DNA of 64,000 bases from Ruegeria denitrificans (GTDB lineage Bacteria; Pseudomonadota; Alphaproteobacteria; Rhodobacterales; Rhodobacteraceae): positions 226,833-290,832 of the forward strand of contig NZ_CYUD01000006.1 in NCBI RefSeq assembly GCF_001458295.1, given 5' to 3'. Positions 44,643 through 53,620 of the stretch are shown in pieces. The translations under genes were made by a program, and so were the position numbers. How positions within the stretch are numbered: the first letter of the stretch is position 1; each line of letters begins with the position of its first letter. The notes beneath the pieces were generated by a model. That model searched no databases and was not told the origin of the DNA. It saw only the letters and a list, made by a program, of their open reading frames with translations.

Positions 44643-46526
44643 ATGCGTACCTTGTTTCTGGCAGGCACGTTGTCTGTTTGTTCGACTTTGTGTTTCGCGC
44701 AAACTTACGACGTCGTCATTCTCAAAGGTCGGGTAATGGACCCGGAAACCGGGTTCGATCAGATTGCTAACGTGGGGATAAGCAACGGCTGGATCACTGC
44801 GATTACCGACGAAGAAATTAGCGGTAGCGAGTCCATCGACGCGACAGGGCACGTTGTAGCTCCCGGGTTTATCGATCTCGAGCAGCATGGGCTGGACCCG
44901 TGGGGTATCAAAGTAAATCTTCGTGATGGCGTTACGACCCAAATGGACTTTGAGGTTGGGGCAGCGAACATCGAAGAATGGTATGGTGCTCGCGAAGGCG
45001 TGACGCAGGCAAACTATGGCACGGTCGTTGGACAAGAATTCGCACGGATGCGGGTTCATGACGGCCTCGTGCTTGAAGGTGGGGACATAGACTTCCGGAA
45101 CTTCTTCGCACTCAGGGCGCAATCCGTGGAAGACGGCGTCGAGGGGTGGTCCTCTGTTCCAAGCAACCGTGAGCAGATGAACGAAATCACTGCGCAGCTT
45201 GATGAGGGACTACGTCTAGGAGCACTCGGCGTGGGATCGACCATCGGCTACGCCCGCGAAGGTATTACAACCTATGAGATGTTCGAAGCGCAGCGGGCTG
45301 CGGCGCGTTACGGTAGATTGACCTCCGTCCATCACCGATTTCATCCCAGTGCTTCGACGCCGACAGAAACACAGACGGGTGTAAATGAAATCTTGGTCAA
45401 TGCGATGGTGCTTGGCGCCCCGCTGCACATTCATCACGACAATGATTATGGGTGGTGGGAAAATCAGGAAAAGCTCCAGATGGCCCGCGACCAAGGCTAC
45501 AACGTCTGGTCCAGCTACTATCCTTGGACTGCCGGATCGGGAAACTACGGAGCCTCGATCATCGCCCCCGAAAATTGGGAAGGTTCGATGGGGTACAAAT
45601 ACGAAGATACCATCTTTGATCCCCAGCTCGATCGCTTCGTAACAAAAGACGAGTTTTTGAGCTTCGCTGAGAATGAACCGGGACGGACGGCAATTGTATT
45701 TAGCCCGCCAAGGGAGCAATGGTTGAATGATTGGATCACCATCGCAGGCTATGGCATCTCGGGCGACGGTATGGCCGGGCTAGACATCGAGGGCAATTTG
45801 ATGAGTTGGGATGCCCCCTACGAAGACTATGCAGGGCATCCTCGGTCAGCAGGCAGCCACGCGCTTGTCCTGAGACTGGCCCGTGAAGCGAATGTGCCGC
45901 TTATGCTCACACTTACTCAGCTAAGCTACATCCATGCTAAGCGTTTAGGTGACACGGGCCTGCGTGCAATGCAGGTGCGTGGGCGTATGCAAGAAGGCAT
46001 GGTCGCGGACATCACGATTTTTGATCCGGAGACTGTGGCCGAAAAGGCGAACTATACTCTCGGTCAGCAAGGTCTTCCGTCAGAAGGCATTCCGTACGTG
46101 CTCGTTAACGGAACACTTGTTGTTAAGAACAGTGAAGTTCAGCGGGGTATTTTTGCCGGACAGCCGATCCGGTTTCCAGTCGAAGAGAGCGGGCGTTTCG
46201 TTCCGGCTGGTCGCGAGCAGATCATGGGTATTCTCACACCGGATACCGGCACGGCCCGTCCAACACTGCTCGATGAAATCACAAATAGTGAAGCCAATAT
46301 CGCACCTGTCACGACACCGACTAATCAGTTTGCTTCGGTAGAGCCGACCGACCCATTTGATTGGTTCACCCCTCGTAACGGTCTAGATGACGGTGCCCTT
46401 TTCTTTTGCGTCGTGCATGCTCGCTTCGAGGACCCTGCGCAAGCAAAACGCGACTATGCGAAGGCTATGATGTCAAAAACGGGAGGATCTAGACCTAATC
46501 AGTCGGAACAACGCAGAGCAAACTAA
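44643..46526 (+). CDS. Exported D-aminoacylase-like amidohydrolase with altered metal motif
   Basis: 627 aa with a signal peptide (residues 1-18, ending CFA-QTY). N-acyl-D-amino-acid deacylase features: VILKGRVMDPETGFD, GFIDLEQHGLDPWGIKVNLRDGVTTQMDFEVGA, LTSVHHRFHPS and PLHIHHDNDYG. The usual H-x-H of GFIDxHxH is E-x-H here, so the metal site is altered; enzymes of this form exist, but activity is not assured. The C-terminal about 60 residues (after VARPTLLDE-like region) look disordered and end in basic residues. Probably co-transcribed with the porin. Substrate unknown; acylated amino compounds are likely. Confidence 0.8.
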   Translation: MRTLFLAGTLSVCSTLCFAQTYDVVILKGRVMDPETGFDQIANVGISNGWITAITDEEISGSESIDATGHVVAPGFIDLEQHGLDPWGIKVNLRDGVTTQMDFEVGAANIEEWYGAREGVTQANYGTVVGQEFARMRVHDGLVLEGGDIDFRNFFALRAQSVEDGVEGWSSVPSNREQMNEITAQLDEGLRLGALGVGSTIGYAREGITTYEMFEAQRAAARYGRLTSVHHRFHPSASTPTETQTGVNEILVNAMVLGAPLHIHHDNDYGWWENQEKLQMARDQGYNVWSSYYPWTAGSGNYGASIIAPENWEGSMGYKYEDTIFDPQLDRFVTKDEFLSFAENEPGRTAIVFSPPREQWLNDWITIAGYGISGDGMAGLDIEGNLMSWDAPYEDYAGHPRSAGSHALVLRLAREANVPLMLTLTQLSYIHAKRLGDTGLRAMQVRGRMQEGMVADITIFDPETVAEKANYTLGQQGLPSEGIPYVLVNGTLVVKNSEVQRGIFAGQPIRFPVEESGRFVPAGREQIMGILTPDTGTARPTLLDEITNSEANIAPVTTPTNQFASVEPTDPFDWFTPRNGLDDGALFFCVVHARFEDPAQAKRDYAKAMMSKTGGSRPNQSEQRRAN

Positions 46527-46886
46527 TTCGCAGAGTATCGGAGCAGCGAAAAACGAAAGTCTGCTTTAGGCTGAGACCGGTCATCAGCAACCAGTCAGCT
46601 TACGGCAGCTTTGTCCGCTTTACGGAATTGCAAAGCTAGGTCGTCAATGTCTGGTTTGGGCTGAGACCAGTAGTTGACGGCCAAAGCAGGCATCGTCGAG
46701 CCGGTCTTCCCCGCCAATGCAGCATGCCTTTCCGCCGCCTTATCTACCTGGTCGGATCATTCCGGTAGCGCCTAAAGCGCACGTATTGTTGGAAGCATCT
46801 TGGGCGTCATTGAACTTCGAACGGCAAACGGTTTTTGCAGATAACTCTGGACTGTCACATTTAAGGCAGATTGCAGTTGTGGTGCC
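46527..46886. other. 360 bp intergenic region with two reverse-strand repeat copies
   Basis: No gene is seen. A full and a partial copy of the dispersed repeat, both on the minus strand, occupy about 46553-46673. The rest shows nothing I can assign. Confidence 0.55.
46605..46673 (-). repeat. Dispersed intergenic repeat, copy 6
   Basis: On the minus strand it reads CTGGTCTCAGCCCAAAC-CAGACATTG, then AGCTTTGCAATTCCG and AAAGCGGACAAAGC, nearly matching the copy at 8687 in order and length. A second, partial copy lies at about 46553-46600 (CTGGTT, then CTCAGCCTAAAGCAGACTTTCG). Confidence 0.75.
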
Positions 46887-47531
46887 TTATTCGCCTGCCC
46901 TCACAATCACCGGTAACAATTTACGCACCTCCTTCTCCAGCTCGGCAACACCGTTTGCATCACCGGAAACAACACGCGCTAATGCCTCTTGGAAGAGGCC
47001 GTCGATAGCAGCGTAAATCGCTCGGGATGAGAGGATTGGGGAACCGTTTTTCAGAAACGCATATCGCTCAACAATCCGCCAAATCATGTCCTCTAACTCA
47101 CGGTCGATTTGCTGCACGTCGTTCTGAAGAACATCGTCAAAAAGTGCCTGTGAACGTAGATCGTACCAAAGACGATGTAGTTTGGTTTCCTTCAATAGAG
47201 TTTCGGTGAGCTTCTCAGTAAATGCGTCAACAAGGCCTTGCGGTGTTTCAGCTTGCTCCGTGGCCATGTCGTAGCGGCGCACACACACTGATTTGTACTG
47301 CCGGATGCACTGGATGATCAGGTCATTCTTGTCGCTGAAGTAATAACGCAGCACACCATGCGAGAACTCGGTGTTTTCCGCAATATCGCGCAAAGAAGTC
47401 CGAGCATAACCCAACTCAGCAAGAGTTGTCAGAGCGGCGTCAGCGAGTTCCGCCTGGCGATTGGCGAACTTGCCGACCTTCGCGCGCGCTCGCTCACTTA
47501 CATCGGCTAAACGATCTCGGGATGCCACCAC
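46887..47531 (-). CDS. TetR-family transcriptional regulator
   Basis: 214 aa: an N-terminal TetR helix-turn-helix (ELADAALTTLAELGYARTSLRDIAENTEFSHGVLRYYFSDKNDLIIQCI, residues 28-76) and an all-helical ligand-binding C-terminus. GTG 47531 has GGAG eight bases upstream. It is divergent from the enoyl-CoA hydratase-like gene at 47759 with 227 bp between, and TetR proteins commonly regulate such a divergent neighbour. The ligand is unknown; an acyl-CoA or fatty-acid-like molecule would fit. Confidence 0.88.
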   Translation of the reverse strand: MVASRDRLADVSERARAKVGKFANRQAELADAALTTLAELGYARTSLRDIAENTEFSHGVLRYYFSDKNDLIIQCIRQYKSVCVRRYDMATEQAETPQGLVDAFTEKLTETLLKETKLHRLWYDLRSQALFDDVLQNDVQQIDRELEDMIWRIVERYAFLKNGSPILSSRAIYAAIDGLFQEALARVVSGDANGVAELEKEVRKLLPVIVRAGE

Positions 47532-47758
47532 AAAAAAACTCCATGTTTAGCAGATTCGCGCAGTTGATACGGCTTTTCAGTTGCTTATGCAGATATTCCT
47601 TCTACTTTCGAATATCAATATATCCCATTCGTAAAGCAAAAGTCTTTACAACTGTATAATTACCCCTATGTGTAACCCCGCCGGATCCGCCAACCGTGAA
47701 GCCGCGGCGGAAGCCGGCAACTTAACAAGTCTATGGAAGAACACTCAGGAGCCTCCAA

Positions 47759-48574
47759 ATGAGCAAGCTGCATATCAAAACGCAAAGCGGTGTGGCGTCG
47801 GTGGTCATCGACAACCCGCCAGCCAATATCTGGACGGTAGACGTCATCAATGAAATGAACGCATTCATCTTGTCGCTTAAAGATGACCGAGACACAAAGG
47901 CGGTAGTCTTCAAGTCGGCAAACCCGCATTTCTTTGTTGCTCATCTTGATCTGAACACGATCAACGGCACTCCTGGCGGTCAGGCGGGGATCATTGAATT
48001 TAGCCATATGATCAACAACATCAAAGCCATGAAGCAAGTGTCGGTTGCTGTTGCAGACGGGATCGCTCGCGGAGGCGGAAACGAGTTCATCATGGCTTGC
48101 GACTTCGCTTACGGCACAGAGAACGCAGCCTTTGCCCAACCGGAGATCGGCGTCAACATTCCGACGGGCGGGCAAGGTGCAGTGCAATTTGCTCGGCGGA
48201 TGGGGAAAAATAAAGCACTCCAGGCTCTGCTAACAGGTGCAGACCTTACGTCCAAAGAAGCAGAGGCGGTGAATGTCATCACTAAATTTGTGCCCAAGGC
48301 AGAGATGGATACTTTCCTTGAAACAGTTCTTGGTGCAATCCGGAATTTGGAACTGCGAGACATCGTTATGTACAAGGAGATTGTTGCAGTTTCCGTCAGG
48401 GATGAAGCCGCGGGCGCAGGGCTAGAGCTTCGCCACTTCCTGGAACGGGCCAGAGAAGGCAAAACCCAGGCGATAATCGCAGCCTTTTTGAAGCACGGCG
48501 GTCAAACAGAGCGTGAAGCAACAGATTTCGAGGGAGTTTTTGCTGATACTGCCGCTGAACTATCCGGCTCCTAA
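47759..48574 (+). CDS. Enoyl-CoA hydratase/isomerase-family protein
   Basis: 271 aa crotonase fold: VASVVIDNPPANIWTVDVINEMNAFILSLKDD, AVVFKSANPHFFVAHLDLN (first oxyanion region), VADGIARGGGNEFIMACDFAYGTENAAFAQPEIGVNIPTGGQGAVQFARRMG (GGG-NE oxyanion hole) and ALLTGADLTSKEAEAVNVITKFVP. Members hydrate or isomerise acyl-CoA esters; the usual catalytic Glu pair is only partly evident (Glu in GGGNE and Glu in PEIGVN). GGAG lies upstream of ATG 47759. It is divergent from the TetR gene. Substrate unknown. Confidence 0.82.
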   Translation: MSKLHIKTQSGVASVVIDNPPANIWTVDVINEMNAFILSLKDDRDTKAVVFKSANPHFFVAHLDLNTINGTPGGQAGIIEFSHMINNIKAMKQVSVAVADGIARGGGNEFIMACDFAYGTENAAFAQPEIGVNIPTGGQGAVQFARRMGKNKALQALLTGADLTSKEAEAVNVITKFVPKAEMDTFLETVLGAIRNLELRDIVMYKEIVAVSVRDEAAGAGLELRHFLERAREGKTQAIIAAFLKHGGQTEREATDFEGVFADTAAELSGS

Positions 48575-48599
48575 GGTAGCTATCGACCGCAGATCAGGT

Positions 48600-48643
48600 G
48601 CAAATAGATCATGGATGGACCATCCATCCATGATCTAATTTGC
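48600..48643. terminator. Long perfect hairpin after the enoyl-CoA hydratase-like gene
   Basis: A 15 bp perfect stem (TAGATCATGGATGGA at 48605-48619 with its complement at 48623-48637) has a 3-base loop and is extended by GCAAA/TTTGC around a one-base bulge. It starts 25 bp after the stop at 48574. The T-tract is poor, so it may be a transcription terminator or an RNA-protecting hairpin. Confidence 0.5.
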
Positions 48644-48768
48644 GCTGTTTCTCGAAGTTTCTAGGTTAGCGCAATCTCACAGCTATCAGTACCCTTATCG
48701 GAGCCGAACTTAGTAGGGACGGCGAAGATTGAAATTTTCTTCAGGCACAAGGCCTCCAGCAAAGAAAT

Positions 48769-49026
48769 TCAATCTGAACATGCGTCCGCGCACCGTTTCT
48801 CGCTCGTGATGTTATCTCGGTATTTTCGCAGCACTTCACCAAGTGTCATCTCGGATGCGTTCACACTGAGGTCTGGGGTTAGCAATCCCCTGTCGGCGCT
48901 CAACTCCGTCTCACAAGCCCACTTCGTCGCATCTGCACGCTTTAGAAAGGACTTGGATCGGGATTGCCCGTCCTTCCGAACCGTCGCCTGCCACTTTCCG
49001 CTAGGCCGTTTTACGATTGTTGCCAT
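48769..49026 (-). pseudogene. Integrase N-terminal fragment beside tRNA-Val
   Basis: 85 aa from ATG 49026 (AGGAGA eight bases upstream): ATIVKRPSGKWQATVRKDGQSRSKSFLKRADATKWACETE fits the arm-type DNA-binding domain of tRNA-targeting phage integrases, and MTLGEVLRKYRDNITSEKR is the start of the core-binding domain. The frame stops at 48769, and no catalytic domain (R, H-x-x-R, Y) follows in any frame. It sits 120 bp from the intact tRNA-Val, the usual place of an island integrase, so the island is probably stranded. Confidence 0.8.
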
Positions 49027-49145
49027 GGCCCATATCTCCTGTGTTGGAGACATCTTTTCTGTCTAAGTGCAGCGGACACAGTTTTATGCGCAGCACAGCA
49101 AAAGGCGCTAGTCGCGTAAGACCTTGATACATTGTGGGGAAAGGA

Positions 49146-49221
<76 letters not shown>

Positions 49222-49440
49222 GTGACGCTGCATGTAGCCAAGGCTGCGCGCGGGTGCAAGAGGGTCTTGCACAATTTCTTTGCCTCAATGTCGGATAATC
49301 GCCCCTTGCGGATCGTATGCCCTGGTAATCTTGTTCATTTTCCGCTGGCTAAGGTTTTGGCGTTTGGGAAAGACGCTTGCGTGCCCCCTGTTGGCTCAGA
49401 TATCCCCGAAGGGACTGCAACCTTCCAGACGGGAGAGCAT

Positions 49441-50220
49441 ATGATCCTTTCCCTTGCCCGCCGGTGTGCAATCGCGGCCCTGCTGCTGGGTACTGTAGCG
49501 CTGGCACCGATCCGGGCCGGTGCGGCTGAGGTGTTGGTGTTCGCCGCGGCCAGCCTGAAAACGGCGCTGGATGAGATCGCTCCGTCTTTCGAGCAACAAT
49601 CCGGGCATCAGGTAACAGTGTCGTACGCGGCCTCTTCTGTGTTAGCGCGGCAGATTCAGCTGGGCGCGCCTGCGAGTGTGTTCATCTCGGCCAATGTGGA
49701 CTGGATGGATGTTCTGCAGGATCAGGGTCTGATCGACGTCGCTTCGCGGGTGGATTTGCTGAGCAATGGGCTGGTTCTGGTCGGCGGAGTAGATCAGGCA
49801 CAAATCGGACAGATGCGTCCAGACACCGATTTGATAGAAATGCTGGGTAGCGGGCATCTGGCCATGGCGCTGGTCGATGCGGTTCCGGCGGGTATTTACG
49901 GCAAGGAGGCCTTGCAGAATCTGGGGCTGTGGGAGGGTGTGCAAACCCGGATCGCTCAGACTGACAATGTGCGCGCAGCGCTTGCGTTGGTGGCGGCGGG
50001 GGCGGCACCGCTAGGGATCGTTTACCGATCAGATGCGAAGGTTGAAGACCGGGTGCAGGTTGTGGCCTCGTTTCCGTCTGAACTTCACCCGCCGATCATC
50101 TACCCCGCTGCCGTGACCACCTCTGCTCCGCCTGAGGCGCAGGCGTTTCTGAATCACCTACAATCGGATGCGGCCCAATTCATCTTTACAGAACAGGGCT
50201 TTGCCCTGCCGGGCAGCTGA
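49441..50220 (+). CDS. modA: Molybdate ABC transporter substrate-binding protein
   Basis: 259 aa with a signal peptide (residues 1-29, ending AGA-AEV). EVLVFAAASLKTALDEIAPSFEQQSGHQVTVSYAASSVLARQIQLGAPASVFISANVDWMD is the classic ModA N-terminal half (Ser and Ala ligands for the oxyanion), and ALVDAVPAGIYGKEALQNLGLWEG is the Tyr-containing second half. The frame is open from 49222; ATG 49441 has GGGAGAG upstream. Directly followed by modB and modC. The substrate could also be tungstate. Confidence 0.92.
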   Translation: MILSLARRCAIAALLLGTVALAPIRAGAAEVLVFAAASLKTALDEIAPSFEQQSGHQVTVSYAASSVLARQIQLGAPASVFISANVDWMDVLQDQGLIDVASRVDLLSNGLVLVGGVDQAQIGQMRPDTDLIEMLGSGHLAMALVDAVPAGIYGKEALQNLGLWEGVQTRIAQTDNVRAALALVAAGAAPLGIVYRSDAKVEDRVQVVASFPSELHPPIIYPAAVTTSAPPEAQAFLNHLQSDAAQFIFTEQGFALPGS

Positions 50221-50223
50221 CGC

Positions 50224-50916
50224 ATGGGATGGTTGGGGCCTGCAGAAATTGAAGCGCTGAAGCTGTCGTTGCGCGTTTCCTTCTGGGCGACGCTGGTGAC
50301 ATTGCCCTTTGGCATTTTCATGGCCTACGCGCTGGCGCGTTGGCGGTTTCCCGGGCGACAGCTGCTGAACGGTTTGGTCCATCTGCCGCTGATTCTGCCG
50401 CCCGTTGTGACTGGATATCTGCTGCTGCTGACCTTCGGGATACAGGGGCCGATGGGCAAGCTACTGGGAGAGTTAGGTATCATTGTTGCCTTTCGCTGGA
50501 CCGGGGCGGCGCTGGCAGCGGGGATCATGGCCTTCCCGTTAATGGTGCGCGCCATTCGCCTGTCGATCGAGGCGGTAGACCCCAAGCTGGAGCAGGCCGG
50601 AGCGACATTGGGGGCATCGCGGCCCTTTGTGTTTGCGACCGTAACCTTGCCAATGATCCTGCCTGGTGTGATTGCAGGAAGTATCCTCGCCTTCGCCAAG
50701 GCGATGGGCGAATTTGGGGCCACGATCACCTTTGTCTCGAACATTCCTGGCCAGACCCAGACCCTGCCTTCAGCGGTCTATGCCTTCCTGCAGGTGCCGG
50801 GGGGCGAGGGGGCGGCGACCCGGCTGGTGGTGATCTCTATCATCATTGCCATGGGCGCGCTGCTGTTGTCGGAATATGTCGGCCGCCGCGCCGCTGCACG
50901 GGTGTCGGGATCATGA
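50224..50916 (+). CDS. modB: Molybdate ABC transporter permease
   Basis: 230 aa with about five transmembrane helices. ALKLSLRVSFWATLVTLPFGIFMAYALAR is the first, and AGATLGASRPFVFATVTLPMILPGVIAGSILAFAKAMGEFGATITF is the EAA-loop region contacting the ATPase. It starts 3 bp after modA's stop and its stop overlaps modC's ATG (ATGA), so the three genes form a tight operon. NRLVVISI region near the C-terminus completes the last helix. Confidence 0.93.
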   Translation: MGWLGPAEIEALKLSLRVSFWATLVTLPFGIFMAYALARWRFPGRQLLNGLVHLPLILPPVVTGYLLLLTFGIQGPMGKLLGELGIIVAFRWTGAALAAGIMAFPLMVRAIRLSIEAVDPKLEQAGATLGASRPFVFATVTLPMILPGVIAGSILAFAKAMGEFGATITFVSNIPGQTQTLPSAVYAFLQVPGGEGAATRLVVISIIIAMGALLLSEYVGRRAAARVSGS

Positions 50917-52010
50917 GCCTGTCTGTCCACCTGCAGCATGATCTGCCCGATATCAAGCTGGACCTCAGCTTTGATGCGCCCTTAGGAGTGACGGTTCTGT
51001 TCGGGCGGTCGGGATCGGGCAAGACCACCGTGGTCAATGCCGTGGCGGGGCTTTTGCGCCCCAAAGCTGGCCGCGTTGCGGTTGATGGGTGGGAGCTGTT
51101 CGATACCAATCAGAACCTCTGGTTGCCGCCGCATCGCAGGCGGTTGGGTTATATCTTTCAGGAAGGGCGTCTATTCCCGCATCTGACCGTGCGGCAAAAC
51201 CTGTCCTATGGGCGTTGGTTTGCACCCAAACATGCGCGTCGCGAGAATCCGGACAAAGTGATCGAGATGTTGGGCATCGGGCATCTGCTGGATCGCCGTC
51301 CGGCGGGCCTGTCGGGCGGAGAAAAGCAGCGCGTTGCCATTGGCCGGGCTCTGTTGGCCAGCCCACGCCTGATCCTGGCCGATGAGCCGCTGGCAGCGCT
51401 CGACGATGCGCGCAAGGCTGAAATTCTGCCTTATTTCGAACGGCTGCGGGATGAGGTCTCGGTACCCATTCTGTACGTCACCCATTCCGCGGCCGAAGTT
51501 GCTCGGCTGGCCACCTCTGTTGTTGCCTTGCAGGATGGCAAGGTGGTGCGACACGGACCGGCCTCGGACGTTATGGCTGACCCATCAGTGGCCCCTGCCG
51601 GGGTGCGGGCCGTAGGGGCGGTTCTTAAGGTGCGGGTTCAGGAACATCACGCGGATGGGTTGACCGAGCTGGAGGCCGGCGGCGCGCGCCTGTTCCTGCC
51701 GCGTATCCCGCATCAGGTGGGGGAAGACTTGCGCATCCGCATCCCCGCGCAAGAGGTGATCTTGTCGAGCAAACGGCCCGATGGGTTGTCGGCCCTGAAC
51801 GTGTTAGAAGGCACGGTCGAAACCATCCGCGCAGGAGACGGGCCGGGGGCCATCGTTTCAGTGCAAACGCCAGCAGGGCCGGTATTGGCGCGCGTCACTC
51901 GCCGCTCGGTCACGGCACTAGGGTTGGAGCCGGGTAAGCGATGCTATGCAGTGATCAAAACCGTCGCTCTGGCACCGCAGGATGTGGGCGGGCGGCTAAG
52001 CCCGGCTTAG
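50913..52010 (+). CDS. modC: Molybdate ABC transporter ATP-binding protein
   Basis: 365 aa: an ABC domain with GRSGSGKTT (Walker A), YIFQEGRLFPHLTVRQNLSYG (Q-loop), LSGGEKQRVAIGRALLASPRLILADEPLAALD (signature and Walker B) and YVTHSAAEVARL (H-loop). This is followed by a C-terminal MOP-type molybdate-binding domain from about residue 290 (LNVLEGTVETIRAGDGPGAIVSVQTPAGPVLARVTRRSVTALGL). The MOP domain distinguishes ModC from other importer ATPases and allows feedback. Starts at the ATG overlapping modB's stop. Confidence 0.93.
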   Translation: MSLSVHLQHDLPDIKLDLSFDAPLGVTVLFGRSGSGKTTVVNAVAGLLRPKAGRVAVDGWELFDTNQNLWLPPHRRRLGYIFQEGRLFPHLTVRQNLSYGRWFAPKHARRENPDKVIEMLGIGHLLDRRPAGLSGGEKQRVAIGRALLASPRLILADEPLAALDDARKAEILPYFERLRDEVSVPILYVTHSAAEVARLATSVVALQDGKVVRHGPASDVMADPSVAPAGVRAVGAVLKVRVQEHHADGLTELEAGGARLFLPRIPHQVGEDLRIRIPAQEVILSSKRPDGLSALNVLEGTVETIRAGDGPGAIVSVQTPAGPVLARVTRRSVTALGLEPGKRCYAVIKTVALAPQDVGGRLSPA

Positions 52011-52915
52011 ACCAGCGCGCGCGCTTCGAACTCGCGCAGAACCAAACGGGCGGCCCTGCCGAAACCATACCTGTCCGGTGTGTCGGGGAAAATGGCAGCC
52101 AGTTCCTGCAGCGCTTCGGATGACAGTGTGTAGAGGGATTCTTCACCCAGAAACAGGCTTTCAGCGGGGGCGCCTTCGGCTGTCAGGATTTCGTGTTCGT
52201 CCAGCAGGATATGGTAATACTCGACGGCCGCGTCAGAGGTTTCAACGTCAATTCCTGGCCAGGAACACAGATGTTTTGCGGCCACAAGCGCCTCAGGCGT
52301 GCCGAACAGCAATTCAACCTTGGGGCCACGGACCACAATGCGATGTTGCTGGGACACTCGTAAATCGCGGCTAGGCGTATCGGGGCCAAGGCTGCCCGCG
52401 CTGATCCTGACCGGGCGCATGGCCGGATTTTCCCGCAATCGCTCGGGCGGCAAGGTGCTGCTTTCGATCCAGCGGATTGGCTGCGGACCGTGATCCGTGG
52501 TCAGGACCTGATCACCGACGGACAATGCCTCAATCAGTTGCGTGCCATTGGGGGTTTCGATCAACGTGCCAGCGGTGAAGCAGACCCCCTCGATGGTGAT
52601 CGTGATCTCTTGCTGCAGGTCGAAAGGGAACGGCCCAAGAAATGTGCCGAACTCGCCGGTTACCTGAATGGAGAAGGTGTCGGTAACGACCTGATTGTCA
52701 TCCAGACTGTCGAAAAATGCCGGATCAACTGTATAGGTCCACTCGCCCGTGTTCGGATCAACGCTGGCGGTTCCAAAAGCTGGAGGCGTTGAGATCACCC
52801 AGGTTTCCGACAAAATAGGGACATTGCTGTCCAGATCCAGATCGCCCGTGGACTGGTTCGGCGGGTTGCCGGTCACATCGCCGGTTATGTCACCCGTAAT
52901 AGCTATCGAAACCAT
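52007..52915 (-). CDS. Hint-domain protein with cadherin/VCBS-like N-terminus
   Basis: 302 aa without a signal peptide. The N-terminal about 115 residues (GTASVDPNTGEWTYTVDPAFFDSLDDNQVVTDTFSIQV) resemble a VCBS-type repeat of surface proteins. Residues 118 onward (CFTAGTLIETPNGTQLIEALSVGDQVLTTDHGPQPIRWIES; RVSQQHRIVVRGP) are a Hint (hedgehog/intein-like) domain of the group common in Roseobacters; Cys at its start and His in SQQHRI fit. The gene begins at the base after the HlyC-like gene's stop, so it is probably co-transcribed with it. It ends 4 bp inside modC's end, convergently. Confidence 0.85.
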   Translation of the reverse strand: MVSIAITGDITGDVTGNPPNQSTGDLDLDSNVPILSETWVISTPPAFGTASVDPNTGEWTYTVDPAFFDSLDDNQVVTDTFSIQVTGEFGTFLGPFPFDLQQEITITIEGVCFTAGTLIETPNGTQLIEALSVGDQVLTTDHGPQPIRWIESSTLPPERLRENPAMRPVRISAGSLGPDTPSRDLRVSQQHRIVVRGPKVELLFGTPEALVAAKHLCSWPGIDVETSDAAVEYYHILLDEHEILTAEGAPAESLFLGEESLYTLSSEALQELAAIFPDTPDRYGFGRAARLVLREFEARALV

Positions 52916-53428
52916 CTACGTACCCTCTACCGCCAGAACCCGTTCGAATTCCTGCTTGCGATACAGTTGCATATGAACCTCGCCCGTATCGTCGCGCGTC
53001 CATTCCACGATCCGGTTTCGGGACATGTCGCTGTCCATCCGGTTCGTGCGAACCCGGGGGTGGGGGATGTTTTTTTTTAGCATCTCCACGATCTGATTTG
53101 TTTGGCCGAATGGAGCGACCAGATCGATGATCCAGAACGAAGGCCCGCTGGTGAAATCAGCTTCGGTCAGCGGGGTTTCCTGAATGGCGTATCGGTGCTC
53201 GGTCTCGGGGTTGAGACCGGCAAAGGTCACGAAGCCGCGCGGAAAGCCGTTCTGACGAAAAATGTGGTATTGGCCCAACCGGAATGGCGTTTCAAAGGCA
53301 TAAAGCACCTGCGCCAAACTGCGATCCCTATGAGGTGTTGTCAGCGATGCCAGATAGAACAGCGCACCGAAGTCCGCGTATTTTTCGGGAGGAATATCAA
53401 ACCAGTCCTTTGGGAATGCCTTGTTCAA
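52916..53428 (-). CDS. HlyC-like toxin-activating lysine acyltransferase
   Basis: 170 aa. YLASLTTPHRDRSLAQVLYAFETPFRLGQYHIFRQNGFPRGFVTFAGLNPETEHRY and FWIIDLVAPFG match the HlyC family, which acylates lysines of RTX toxins. The His in TTPHR and Asp in IIDLVAPFG are in the positions expected for the catalytic His and Asp. Its stop abuts the Hint-protein ATG. No RTX toxin is in the window, so the natural partner could be the Hint protein or a distant target. Confidence is moderate because the family is divergent. Confidence 0.75.
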   Translation of the reverse strand: MNKAFPKDWFDIPPEKYADFGALFYLASLTTPHRDRSLAQVLYAFETPFRLGQYHIFRQNGFPRGFVTFAGLNPETEHRYAIQETPLTEADFTSGPSFWIIDLVAPFGQTNQIVEMLKKNIPHPRVRTNRMDSDMSRNRIVEWTRDDTGEVHMQLYRKQEFERVLAVEGT

Positions 53429-53620
53429 CCCGCACCTCTTGCAAATGACCGATGATCTGAGTCTACCTTCTAAAGCCCTGAAATGATACCGTTTCAGTTA
53501 TAGAAGCACGTTTCCGTTGCGGAATGGAAAGAAATGTGCGGGTCGCCGCAATCTTTACTCATCGGGTCTGGTCCCTATCATTTCACGCAACGCCGTATTT
53601 TGGTTAGAGGAGTTTTTGCC

